Shown one piece after another: positions 5,930-12,606 of a DNA stretch of 37,702 bases (the stretch's first letter is position 1; the number at the start of each line of letters is the position of its first letter). The stretch spans positions 1 to 37,702 of the forward strand of contig JALTJZ010000051.1 in NCBI GenBank assembly GCA_027076325.1, read 5' to 3'. A program made the position numbers and the translations under genes. The notes beneath the pieces were generated by a model that worked only from the letters and a program-made list of their open reading frames with translations, did not search any database and was not told the origin of the DNA. Source of the stretch: Chromatiales bacterium (lineage in GTDB: Bacteria > Pseudomonadota > Gammaproteobacteria > UBA6429 > Thiohalophilaceae).

Positions 5930-6005
5930 GTCAATCAAGATCGCCCGCTAGTTCGCGGGCTTGGACGCCGCAAACAACGCGGCGCCACTTATTTCAACGT
6001 TGGGC
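5930..6005 (+). repeat. attC recombination site 6
   Basis: The right core GTTGGGC (5999-6005) fits GTTRRRY exactly. Before it lie nested palindromes: GCCCGC (5942-5947)/GCGGGC and GACGCCGC against GCGGCGCC around 5964-5986. The left core should be GCCCAAC but reads TAGCAAG or similar, so that half has mutated. It closes the parDE cassette. Confidence 0.6.
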
Positions 6006-6032
6006 TTATAAGAACAGAAGCAAGGAAACAAT

Positions 6033-6332
6033 ATGATTCATTTATATAAAACAGGTGTAATAGTTATTCTATTATCATTGGCGTCATATTCGCACGCAGC
6101 TAGTACACCCGATGAATTAGCAAAATTACTCATCCAGGCGATTGAAGAAAGTAATTTAGAAAAATATGAGAGTTTGATTTATCCAGCATCTTTAAAATTG
6201 CAAAAGGAACGTTCTATGGAAATGTACAAAAAACAAATGGGTCTTAGGTTTAATAGAAATATCATCAGGGTCAAGTATCAGAATAGCGGTTTTGCGCTGA
6301 AGTGTGTCGCGTTTGGGTATTATGATATTTGA
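6033..6332 (+). pseudogene. Secreted cassette protein truncated by a palindromic element
   Basis: An ORF of 99 codons starting 28 bases after attC site 6, preceded by AAGGAAAC. The first 23 residues form a signal peptide (hydrophobic core VIVILLSLASYS, cleavage near HAA). The segment TPDELAKLLIQAIEESNLEKYESLIYP resembles the start of NTF2-like or similar small periplasmic proteins, but I cannot name it. From about codon 78 the reading frame runs into an inverted-repeat element (6265-6338), so the last 22 residues are element-derived and the true end, with any attC, is missing. Probably non-functional. Confidence 0.6.
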
Positions 6333-6338
6333 CCCTGA
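6265..6338. repeat. Palindromic (MITE-like) element
   Basis: TCAGGGTCAAGTATCAGAAT (6265-6284) and its near-complement ending ATGATATTTGACCCTGA (6322-6338) form arms of about 21 bases with three mismatches around a loop of about 32. The right arm, GTATTATGATATTTGACCC (6317-6335), recurs with one difference at 36933-36951. It interrupts the preceding secreted-protein gene. Confidence 0.7.
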
Positions 6339-6685
6339 GGGAACCCCACGAAATTTAGCCTTGCCTGTCTTTGCGAGGAAACACTGAAAAACACCTGTTT
6401 TTCAGTGTTGACGCGGCAAACTTATCATTAAAGGTTATCAACATAAGATTGCCGTAGTCATGTTGTTCCTTCGCAATGACCGTGTTTTATTCCAGTATTG
6501 ATGCCTATATTTTTAAGCTATTGTTTTTGATCATTTTTTTGTGGAGATACCTTAGTATTTGCCCCTTTTGATTGAGAGCAAGTCCAGCCGTGCATTGATA
6601 CGTAAAAAAAGGCTTTGTCAGGACTAAAATTTTCTCAAAATCAGTCTAAAATCTGAAAGTTCAATAGCCCCTAATCAAACCAAAA
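6339..6685. repeat. Intergenic palindromic repeat between array and dapE
   Basis: No gene is seen here. An outer inverted repeat (GTCTTTGCGAGGAA at 6367-6380 and the complement of GTCATTGCGAAGGAA at 6465-6479) encloses a perfect 13-bp hairpin, AACACTGAAAAAC (6380-6392)/GTTTTTCAGTGTT (6397-6409), loop ACCT. The GTCATTGCGA ends relate it to the elements at 31360-31438 and 18321-18346. The rest (6485-6685) is AT-rich with nothing I can support. Confidence 0.65.
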
Positions 6686-7816
6686 CTAATCAACAAACAA
6701 CTCAACCAAAATTTGTTCATAAACTTCGGAGAGTTGTTCTAACTCTTCAACATCAACATGTTCATCCACCTGATGGATAGTGGCGTTGAGTGGGCCGAGT
6801 TCAAGCACTTGTGCGCCGGTGGGTGCGATAAAGCGGCCATCGGATGTGCCGCCTGCAGTCGACAGCTCTGTTTCAATCCCCACGACTTTTTTAATGGCGT
6901 TGCTTGCGGCGTCTAACAGTTTGCCTTCAGCGGTTAAAAAAGGCTGGCCGGATAAAATCCATTTTAAATCGTATTCAAAATCGTATTTATTTAAAATGGC
7001 TTCCACTTCCTGTTGCAGTTTTTCTGCAGTGGTTTCGGTGGAGAAGCGGAAGTTAAATACCACGTCAATATCCGCTGGAATAACATTGGTGGCACCGGTA
7101 CCGCTGTGTATATTGCTTATCTGGAAGGTGGTGGGTGGAAAATGGTCGTTGCCATTGTCCCATTGTGTCCTGGTGAGTTCGCTCATGGCATCGGCAAAGG
7201 CATGGATCGGGTTTTTGGCCAGATGCGGGTAGGCCACATGGCCTTGTTTGCCTTTTACTTTTAATTCGGCACCGAGTGAGCCACGGCGGCCATTTTTAAC
7301 CACGTCGCCCATCTGGTTGGTGCTGGATGGTTCGCCGACTAAACACCAGTCAATTTTAATTTGCTGTGCATTTAAGTGTTCGATTACTTTTACAGTGCCA
7401 TCAATAGCCGGGCCTTCTTCGTCGCTGGTAATTAAAAAGCCAACACTGCCTTCAATAGCGGGGTGGTTTTTATAAAAACGTTCGCAGGCAGTTACCATGG
7501 CGGCAACCGAGCCTTTCATATCGGCGCTGCCACGGCCATAGAGTTTGCCGTTATCAATCGTGGGTGTAAAAGGTGGGAAGCGCCAGTTTTCTTCAGGACC
7601 GCTTGGCACCACATCGGTGTGACCGGCAAACACAAACAAAGGCTTAGTTTTGCCTTTAGTCGCCCAGAGGTTTAAAACATCACCGTAGTTGAGGTTTTCA
7701 ATGTTAAAGCCAATCGCTTTTAAACGGTTAGCAATAATATTCTGGCAGTTTGCATCGTCCGGTGTAACAGAAGCTTGTGCGATAAGTTGTTTGGTAAGTT
7801 CGAGAGTCGACGACAT
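6686..7816 (-). CDS. dapE: Succinyl-diaminopimelate desuccinylase
   Basis: 376 residues (E. coli 375). A dizinc M20-family amidohydrolase that splits N-succinyl-LL-2,6-diaminopimelate into succinate and LL-DAP for lysine and peptidoglycan. Visible residues: GHTDVV (His66, Asp68), GRGSADMKG (Asp99, bridging), SDEE (Glu133 catalytic base, Glu134), then GEPSS and, near the C-terminus, a zinc His in [10 protein letters not shown]. The middle dimerisation domain ([23 protein letters not shown]) is complete. I chose the ATG at 7816 ([11 protein letters not shown]), which aligns with known starts; the frame is open for 45 codons further upstream but without homology. It is the last gene of the dapC-dapD-arsC-like-dapE run. 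Confidence 0.97.
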   Translation of the reverse strand: MSSTLELTKQLIAQASVTPDDANCQNIIANRLKAIGFNIENLNYGDVLNLWATKGKTKPLFVFAGHTDVVPSGPEENWRFPPFTPTIDNGKLYGRGSADMKGSVAAMVTACERFYKNHPAIEGSVGFLITSDEEGPAIDGTVKVIEHLNAQQIKIDWCLVGEPSSTNQMGDVVKNGRRGSLGAELKVKGKQGHVAYPHLAKNPIHAFADAMSELTRTQWDNGNDHFPPTTFQISNIHSGTGATNVIPADIDVVFNFRFSTETTAEKLQQEVEAILNKYDFEYDLKWILSGQPFLTAEGKLLDAASNAIKKVVGIETELSTAGGTSDGRFIAPTGAQVLELGPLNATIHQVDEHVDVEELEQLSEVYEQILVELFVD

Positions 7817-7883
7817 TATTTTATCGCTTCTATTTGTTAAACAGTTATTGCCGCACGTTGCGGGAATGCAGACGATGTTTTTT

Positions 7884-8231
7884 TTATAATTGGAACAGGT
7901 GCTTGTAAAACGCGTCACTAAAACCGGCATGGCACTTAGCAGCATGTTCAATAACAGGTCTTTTTATAATAGACGGTTGTTGTTGCATGATGCCTTTGGC
8001 TTTTTCTGCATCCAGATTCACTTTCTGGTGATCGGGCAGTTTGCGCCAGGTAGTGCTGCGGCGATTAAGTAAGGTTTCCCAGCCAATGGATTTTACCCAC
8101 TGGTCGAGTGATTCATCGGGTACGCCGTCATCGGAAAAGTCATGAAATTCATAACTGATTTCATTTTTTTCAAGCCACTTGCGTGCTTCCACTACGGTGT
8201 CACAATTTTTAATGCCATAAAGGGTTGTCAT
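7884..8231 (-). CDS. ArsC/Spx-family protein (YffB-like)
   Basis: 115 residues of the ArsC/Spx thioredoxin-fold family. It begins [20 protein letters not shown] with a single cysteine (Cys10) at the reactive position, and ends with the family pattern SIIKRPVIE. It lies 3 bases after dapD and before dapE, the same position that YffB-type genes hold beside dapE in E. coli and relatives. The family name arsenate reductase is probably misleading: YffB is thought to be a glutathione-dependent thiol reductase. The true role in the DAP pathway, if any, is unknown. Confidence 0.9.
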   Translation of the reverse strand: MTTLYGIKNCDTVVEARKWLEKNEISYEFHDFSDDGVPDESLDQWVKSIGWETLLNRRSTTWRKLPDHQKVNLDAEKAKGIMQQQPSIIKRPVIEHAAKCHAGFSDAFYKHLFQL

Positions 8232-8234
8232 AAT

Positions 8235-9056
8235 TTAAATATCTCTCAGTAACGCGTTAATGCCAACTTTGCTTAGTGTTTTTTCATCCACTTGCTTTAC
8301 GATTACAGCGCAATACAGGCTGTATTTGCCATCGTTGGACGGCAAGTTGCCAGACACAACAACCGAGCCGGCAGGGATGCGGCCATAGGTTACTTCGTCG
8401 GTGAGGCGGTTATAAATTCGGGTGCTCTGGCCAATGTACACGCCCATTGAAATAACCGAGCCTTTTTCGACAATCACGCCTTCAACCACTTCGGAACGTG
8501 CGCCGATAAAACAGTTGTCTTCAATGATGGTGGGTGCGGCTTGCAGTGGTTCGAGTACACCACCAATACCAACGCCGCCGGATAAGTGTACGTTTTTGCC
8601 GATTTGCGCACAGGAACCAACGGTTGCCCAGGTGTCGACCATGGTGCCAGAATCAACATAGGCACCGATATTGACGTAAGAAGGCATTAAAACGGTGCCG
8701 GATGCAATATAAGCCCCTTTGCGTACCGTTGCTGGTGGTACGACACGCACGCCACTTGCACGAAATTCACGGGAGTTAAAATCGGCATATTTTGATGGGA
8801 CTTTATCGTAGTAATTGGTAAAGCCACCTTTCATAAATGCGTTGTCTTCGATGCGGAACGATAATAAAACCGCCTTTTTTAACCATTCGTTAACAACCCA
8901 GTTACCGTCTTTAGGTTCGGCAACACGGGCTTCGCCGCTGTCCAGCATGTTCATGGCTTCGTTAACGGCTTCTTTTACGATGGTGTCAGCAGTGCGGGGG
9001 GTAATTTCGGCTCTGTTCTCAAATGCGCTTTCAATAATACTTTGGATGTCGCTCAT
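8235..9056 (-). CDS. dapD: Tetrahydrodipicolinate N-succinyltransferase
   Basis: 273 residues (E. coli 274). It transfers succinyl from succinyl-CoA to tetrahydrodipicolinate, the first step of the succinylase branch. The N-terminal helical domain (to about 100) is followed by the left-handed parallel beta-helix with hexapeptide repeats ([21 protein letters not shown]..., [36 protein letters not shown]) and the C-terminal domain with ASGNLPS-like VVSGNLPS. It lies 95 bases after dapC and 3 bases before the ArsC-like gene, so it is probably co-transcribed. Confidence 0.97.
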   Translation of the reverse strand: MSDIQSIIESAFENRAEITPRTADTIVKEAVNEAMNMLDSGEARVAEPKDGNWVVNEWLKKAVLLSFRIEDNAFMKGGFTNYYDKVPSKYADFNSREFRASGVRVVPPATVRKGAYIASGTVLMPSYVNIGAYVDSGTMVDTWATVGSCAQIGKNVHLSGGVGIGGVLEPLQAAPTIIEDNCFIGARSEVVEGVIVEKGSVISMGVYIGQSTRIYNRLTDEVTYGRIPAGSVVVSGNLPSNDGKYSLYCAVIVKQVDEKTLSKVGINALLRDI

Positions 9057-9151
9057 TCTTTACTCCATAATTTGGTTCAGGCTTGCGCGCGCCATGAAAA
9101 ACGATGACATATTATACCTGAATATAAGGCTTTGTGGCTAATTAAATAAGG

Positions 9152-10360
9152 TTATAACGTTTGCAAATAGTGCTTTATTCTGTTGGCGGCATCCATGCAT
9201 TCTTCGATGGGAGCAACCAGTGCGATGCGCACATAGTGTGCGCCGGGATTACCTGTGGCGGTTTCACGGGATAAAAACTGCCCAGGGAGCACGGTTACAT
9301 TTTGCTGTTCAAATAAGTTACGTGCAAAAACAGTGTCATCCTGATTATATTTAGGCGGGATTTTTAGCCAAAGGTAAAAGGCGGCATCGGGCAGTGAAAC
9401 ATCGATAATGGGCGACAAAATGTTGATAACCGCCGCAAATTTTTGTGCATATTCCTTGCGATTGTCGATAACATGCTGTTCATCATTCCATGCTTTAATA
9501 CTGGCATATTGATGATGGTAAGGCAGGGCACAGCCGTGATAAGTCCGGTATTTTAGAAATCCAGCCATAATGTCGGCGTCCCCCGCAACAAAACCTGAAC
9601 GCAAGCCAGGCAGGTTGGAGCGTTTAGATAAACTATGAAACACCACGCAGCGTTTAAAATCGTTTAAGCCCATGTCGGTGGCGGCCTGTAATAACCCGGC
9701 AGGGGGACTGCTTTCGTCAAAATAAATTTCTGAATAACATTCATCAGAAGCAATAATAAAATCGTATTGCTGAGCCAGTTTAATCGCCTGCTTCAGATAA
9801 TCAAGTGACATGACAGCGCCGGTCGGGTTGCCGGGGCTGCAAAGGTAAAGTAATTGGCAACGGTTTAGCACATCTTCGGGAATGCTGCTTAAATCGGGCA
9901 GGTTGTTATTTTCAGGTGTGGTATTTAAATAGTAGGGGCTGGCACCGGCAAGCAACGCGGCACCTTCATAAATCTGGTAAAACGGATTTGGCATTACCAC
10001 GACAGGGTTTTTACTGCGGTCAATAACAGCCTGTGCAAAAGCAAACAATGCTTCACGTGTACCGTTGACGGGCAAGATGTGCTTTTCCGGGTCGAGAGTG
10101 TTTTGTGCCAGTTTGAATCGTGTGGTTAACCAGTTTGTAATACTTTCCCGTAATGGCAGTAAGCCTTTTGTTAATGGGTATTTTTCCAGCGCCGGAAGTT
10201 GTCTGGTTAGTTCATCAAAAACAAAATGGGGAGCCGGGTGTCTGGGTTCGCCAATCGACAAGGCGATATGCGCTAATGAAGCAGGTGGCGTAATCCCTTT
10301 TTTGAGTGCGTTAAGTTTTTCGAAGGGGTAGGGGAATAGAGAATTAAGGTCAGGATTCAT
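9152..10360 (-). CDS. dapC: Succinyldiaminopimelate transaminase
   Basis: 402 residues from the ATG at 10360 (MNPDLNSLFPYPFEKL). A fold-type I PLP aminotransferase with the PLP lysine Lys246 (HSLSKRSNLPGLRSGF), SPGNPTGAV (175-183) and ASDECYSEIYF (204-214). The N-terminal sequence and the position directly upstream of dapD identify it as the DapC type that converts N-succinyl-2-amino-6-ketopimelate to succinyl-DAP. The open frame extends 65 codons upstream through AT-rich DNA without homology, so I rejected that start. It is the first gene of the minus-strand dap run; its promoter shares the 85-base gap with the divergent transporter gene. Confidence 0.93.
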   Translation of the reverse strand: MNPDLNSLFPYPFEKLNALKKGITPPASLAHIALSIGEPRHPAPHFVFDELTRQLPALEKYPLTKGLLPLRESITNWLTTRFKLAQNTLDPEKHILPVNGTREALFAFAQAVIDRSKNPVVVMPNPFYQIYEGAALLAGASPYYLNTTPENNNLPDLSSIPEDVLNRCQLLYLCSPGNPTGAVMSLDYLKQAIKLAQQYDFIIASDECYSEIYFDESSPPAGLLQAATDMGLNDFKRCVVFHSLSKRSNLPGLRSGFVAGDADIMAGFLKYRTYHGCALPYHHQYASIKAWNDEQHVIDNRKEYAQKFAAVINILSPIIDVSLPDAAFYLWLKIPPKYNQDDTVFARNLFEQQNVTVLPGQFLSRETATGNPGAHYVRIALVAPIEECMDAANRIKHYLQTL

Positions 10361-10375
10361 TAGCGTGTTTGTTAT

Positions 10376-10422
10376 ATAGTGAAATAGCACTATTATATTG
10401 TCTGTTATCTTTAGATAACAGA
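10376..10422. promoter_or_regulatory. Two dyads in the dapC / transporter divergent promoter
   Basis: TCTGTTATCT (10401-10410) is followed after two bases by its exact complement AGATAACAGA (10413-10422), a 22-bp dyad. A second, ATAGTG (10376-10381)/CACTAT (10388-10393), lies next to it. No T-run follows on either strand in the terminator sense. The position between divergent start codons (10360 and 10446) suits a shared operator, regulator unknown. Confidence 0.5.
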
Positions 10423-10445
10423 AAAAATAAAAGAAATCATTAAAT

Positions 10446-11333
10446 ATGTTTAGAATGAAAAATACAGCACTCGTTGCATCATTGAGTTTATTGCTTGCTG
10501 CAACCTTATGGGGTGTGTTCTGGTATCCGTTACGTTGGCTTGAGTCACAGGGCATTGATGGCCTTTGGGCAACGCTGCTTATTTATATTGGTACCTGTGT
10601 TTATTTTATTCCGTATTTCAGACAAAGCCTTAACGAAATTCGAACTCAGCCACTATTAATGTGCACACTGGCTGTTTTTGCAGGCTGGACAAATATTGCA
10701 TTTTTCCTGGCAATAATTGATGGTGAAGTGGTGCGTGTTTTACTGCTTTTTTATATGTCACCAATTTGGGCTGTTTTGCTAGCGCGTTTTATTCTTAAAG
10801 AGTATTTAGCGTGGCAAAATTTTTTAGCACTGGTAGTCGCGTTGGCGGGCATGTTGATTATGTTGTGGCAGGCTGATATGGATTACCCCTGGCCAACGGG
10901 CAAGTCCGACTGGCTGGCGCTTTCTTCTGGTATGGCCTTTGCCGTTACCAATGTGGTAATGCGTATGGCGCAAACTGTTTCACCGCGCACCAAAGCGATA
11001 GTGGGTTGGTATGGTGTACTCATTGTTTCATTATTTTTACTTATAATACTGCAGGTGCCTCTCGAGAAAGTTGAGTCGGGAACCTTGCTGATTGCCTTTG
11101 CGATTGGTGGCATTATGGTTGTTGTAATGACATTGGCGGTTGCCTTTGGTGTGTCGCACTTACCCGTACAGCAGTCGGCTGTTATTTTGCTGTTTGAAGT
11201 GGCTGTGGGTGCGATATCAGCGTATCTGCTTATTGGTGAAACCATGGCGCCCAGAGAATGGTTGGGGGGTGGTTTAATTCTGGCTGCGGGTTTATATGTG
11301 TCGTTTGAGAAAGGGGGGAATTTCAGTGATTAA
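10446..11333 (+). CDS. EamA/DMT-family transporter
   Basis: 295 residues with ten predicted membrane segments in two EamA repeats (about 8-140 and 155-290). Typical signs are LLLAATLWGVFWYPLRWL near the start, the acidic-helix loop before FYMSPIWAVLLARFILKEYL, and the second-repeat equivalent AVILLFEVAVGAISAYLLIGETM. Drug/metabolite transporters usually export amino acids, purines or similar small molecules; the substrate cannot be read here. It is divergent from dapC and overlaps the following VOC-protein gene by 8 bases, so the two are one transcription unit. Confidence 0.9.
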   Translation: MFRMKNTALVASLSLLLAATLWGVFWYPLRWLESQGIDGLWATLLIYIGTCVYFIPYFRQSLNEIRTQPLLMCTLAVFAGWTNIAFFLAIIDGEVVRVLLLFYMSPIWAVLLARFILKEYLAWQNFLALVVALAGMLIMLWQADMDYPWPTGKSDWLALSSGMAFAVTNVVMRMAQTVSPRTKAIVGWYGVLIVSLFLLIILQVPLEKVESGTLLIAFAIGGIMVVVMTLAVAFGVSHLPVQQSAVILLFEVAVGAISAYLLIGETMAPREWLGGGLILAAGLYVSFEKGGNFSD

Positions 11334-11712
11334 GGTGACTCGCTTATTGCATTGCACTGTTTTGGTGAATGACTTATCTCAAGCGATTGAATTTTATGAA
11401 GGATTGCTTGGTTTCACGGTTGAGCCGTCTCGCCCTGAACTGGGTTATCCCGGCAGGTGGTATTGCCTTGGGGAACAGCAGATCCATCTGATGGAATTAG
11501 CCGATCCAGAAAAATTAAAAGCTATTCAAGTAGACAAACCCGAGCATGCAGGGCGAGATCGGCATATTGCAGTCGAGGTGGATTCGCTGGAAAAATTAGC
11601 TAAACTTTTAGAGTGTTCCGGTATTAACTTTACAATGAGCCGTTCAGGACGGCAGGCCTTGTTTTGCCGTGATCCAGACGGTAACGGTCTTGAGTTTATT
11701 CAAGCAAGCTAG
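11326..11712 (+). CDS. VOC-superfamily (glyoxalase/dioxygenase-like) protein
   Basis: 128 residues from a GTG at 11326, preceded by GGGGGG and inside the end of the transporter gene; an ATG 30 bases earlier lacks a good ribosome site. Two beta-alpha-beta-beta-beta modules: LLHCTVLVNDLSQAIEFYEGLLGF and HIAVEVDSLEKLAKLL, ending FCRDPDGNGLEFIQ. His9 (LLHCTV), His80 or thereabouts (RHIAVEV) and the Glu of GLEF are the likely metal ligands. Members include glyoxalase I, fosfomycin-resistance enzymes and ring-cleaving dioxygenases; the substrate here is unknown. Confidence 0.88.
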   Translation: MIKVTRLLHCTVLVNDLSQAIEFYEGLLGFTVEPSRPELGYPGRWYCLGEQQIHLMELADPEKLKAIQVDKPEHAGRDRHIAVEVDSLEKLAKLLECSGINFTMSRSGRQALFCRDPDGNGLEFIQAS

Positions 11713-11757
11713 TTTTAATATGAATGTATAACATCTAATTAATTAAAGTTGAATTTT

Positions 11758-12606
11758 ATGAGCGAGTCGGTTGTTAAAGCGCCAAGTAAGTCAGTTTCAC
11801 TACAAACCTTAAAACTTCCAACTGTTTCACAGCAGGGAATAAAAGCACTGGAAATAATCAGTGCGAAAGATCTGGAATTTAAAGAGCTGGAATCTATTTT
11901 ATCTTCCGACCCCATGTTGGTGGGGATTTTAATTAAATATGCAAACTCGCCAATGTATCGTCGGCATGTTGAAACCACCAATGTGCGACAGGCTCTAAAT
12001 CTGCTCGGACTGGATATTGTGAGGTCCGCTATATTAATCTGTACAATGCGATCGTACTGTGAGCCGAGTAACCCGGCAAAAGAAATGCTTTGGGAAAAAA
12101 CAAAGCATCTTTCTCTTATGGCAAAGCTGCTTGCACGAAAAACGTCACGTAAGCTCGCTGATGAAGTTGAGCTAACAGCAATGATGTCGGAAATGGGTGG
12201 GTTTGTTTTAAGCACTAATTTTGTGGATGAATATGAAACTGTTGTTGCCCGAGCAAAAGAAAAACGAATAGCGATTGAAGATGAAGAATTTTATTGTTTT
12301 GGTCTGAAACGTGCAGATGTAACGGCATTAACACTCGAAAAGTTGCGTTTGCCACAAATCACGTTGGATGTTCTGGATAGGTATTATAAAAGAGAAATTC
12401 CCAGTGAAGTAAAAACAGACACTGACAGGCAACTTGTTATTCTTAAGCTGGCTTCGGTTTTAATCGCTTATGAATCTAAAAGGGAACTTATTAAAAAAGA
12501 CTCACTTTGTCTGTCGCTATTTAAAATTGCAGGGTTGGCCGATATAAATATTGACTGGTTAATGGATGCGTATGCTGCCGAGATTGCCAAAGAGGTTTCG
12601 TTTTAA
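11758..12606 (+). CDS. HDOD-domain protein
   Basis: 282 residues from the ATG at 11758; a TTG three codons upstream is possible. The HDOD pattern is clear in residues 15-200: LKLPTVSQQGIKALEIISAKDLEFKELESILSSDPMLVGILIKYANSPMYRR, then ETTNVRQALNLLGLDIVRSAIL. The domain resembles HD phosphohydrolases but usually lacks the metal site; here the usual HD pair is not seen. HDOD proteins take part in signalling, biofilm or motility control through protein contacts. Its stop overlaps the glnD stop on the other strand by three bases, so the two genes are convergent with no room for a separate terminator. Confidence 0.88.
   Translation: MSESVVKAPSKSVSLQTLKLPTVSQQGIKALEIISAKDLEFKELESILSSDPMLVGILIKYANSPMYRRHVETTNVRQALNLLGLDIVRSAILICTMRSYCEPSNPAKEMLWEKTKHLSLMAKLLARKTSRKLADEVELTAMMSEMGGFVLSTNFVDEYETVVARAKEKRIAIEDEEFYCFGLKRADVTALTLEKLRLPQITLDVLDRYYKREIPSEVKTDTDRQLVILKLASVLIAYESKRELIKKDSLCLSLFKIAGLADINIDWLMDAYAAEIAKEVSF

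Larger units (their letters stand above)
1399..6338 (+). other. Integron-type gene-cassette array without visible integrase (CALIN-like)
   Basis: Short genes alternate with imperfect palindromes ending in GTTAGCG, GTTAGTT, GTTAGCA, GTTTAGC or GTTGGGC. These resemble attC right-hand core sites (GTTRRRY), with matching CTAAC/TAAC left cores in several. All read in the same direction, so an integrase would be expected to the left, beyond the window or lost. Four toxin-antitoxin pairs are present, typical of sedentary chromosomal arrays. The last cassette is damaged and the array ends against the dap operon. Confidence 0.8.

Noticed and set aside
7817-7951. 45-codon upstream extension of dapE
   Set aside because: No homology, and the family starts at the position of [11 protein letters not shown].
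10401-10422. Dyad between dapC and the transporter as a terminator
   Set aside because: It lies between divergent start codons and has no T-run downstream on either strand, so an operator is more likely.
10361-10555. 65-codon upstream extension of dapC
   Set aside because: It would cross the divergent promoter and overlap the transporter gene; the sequence is hydrophobic AT-rich translation without homology.
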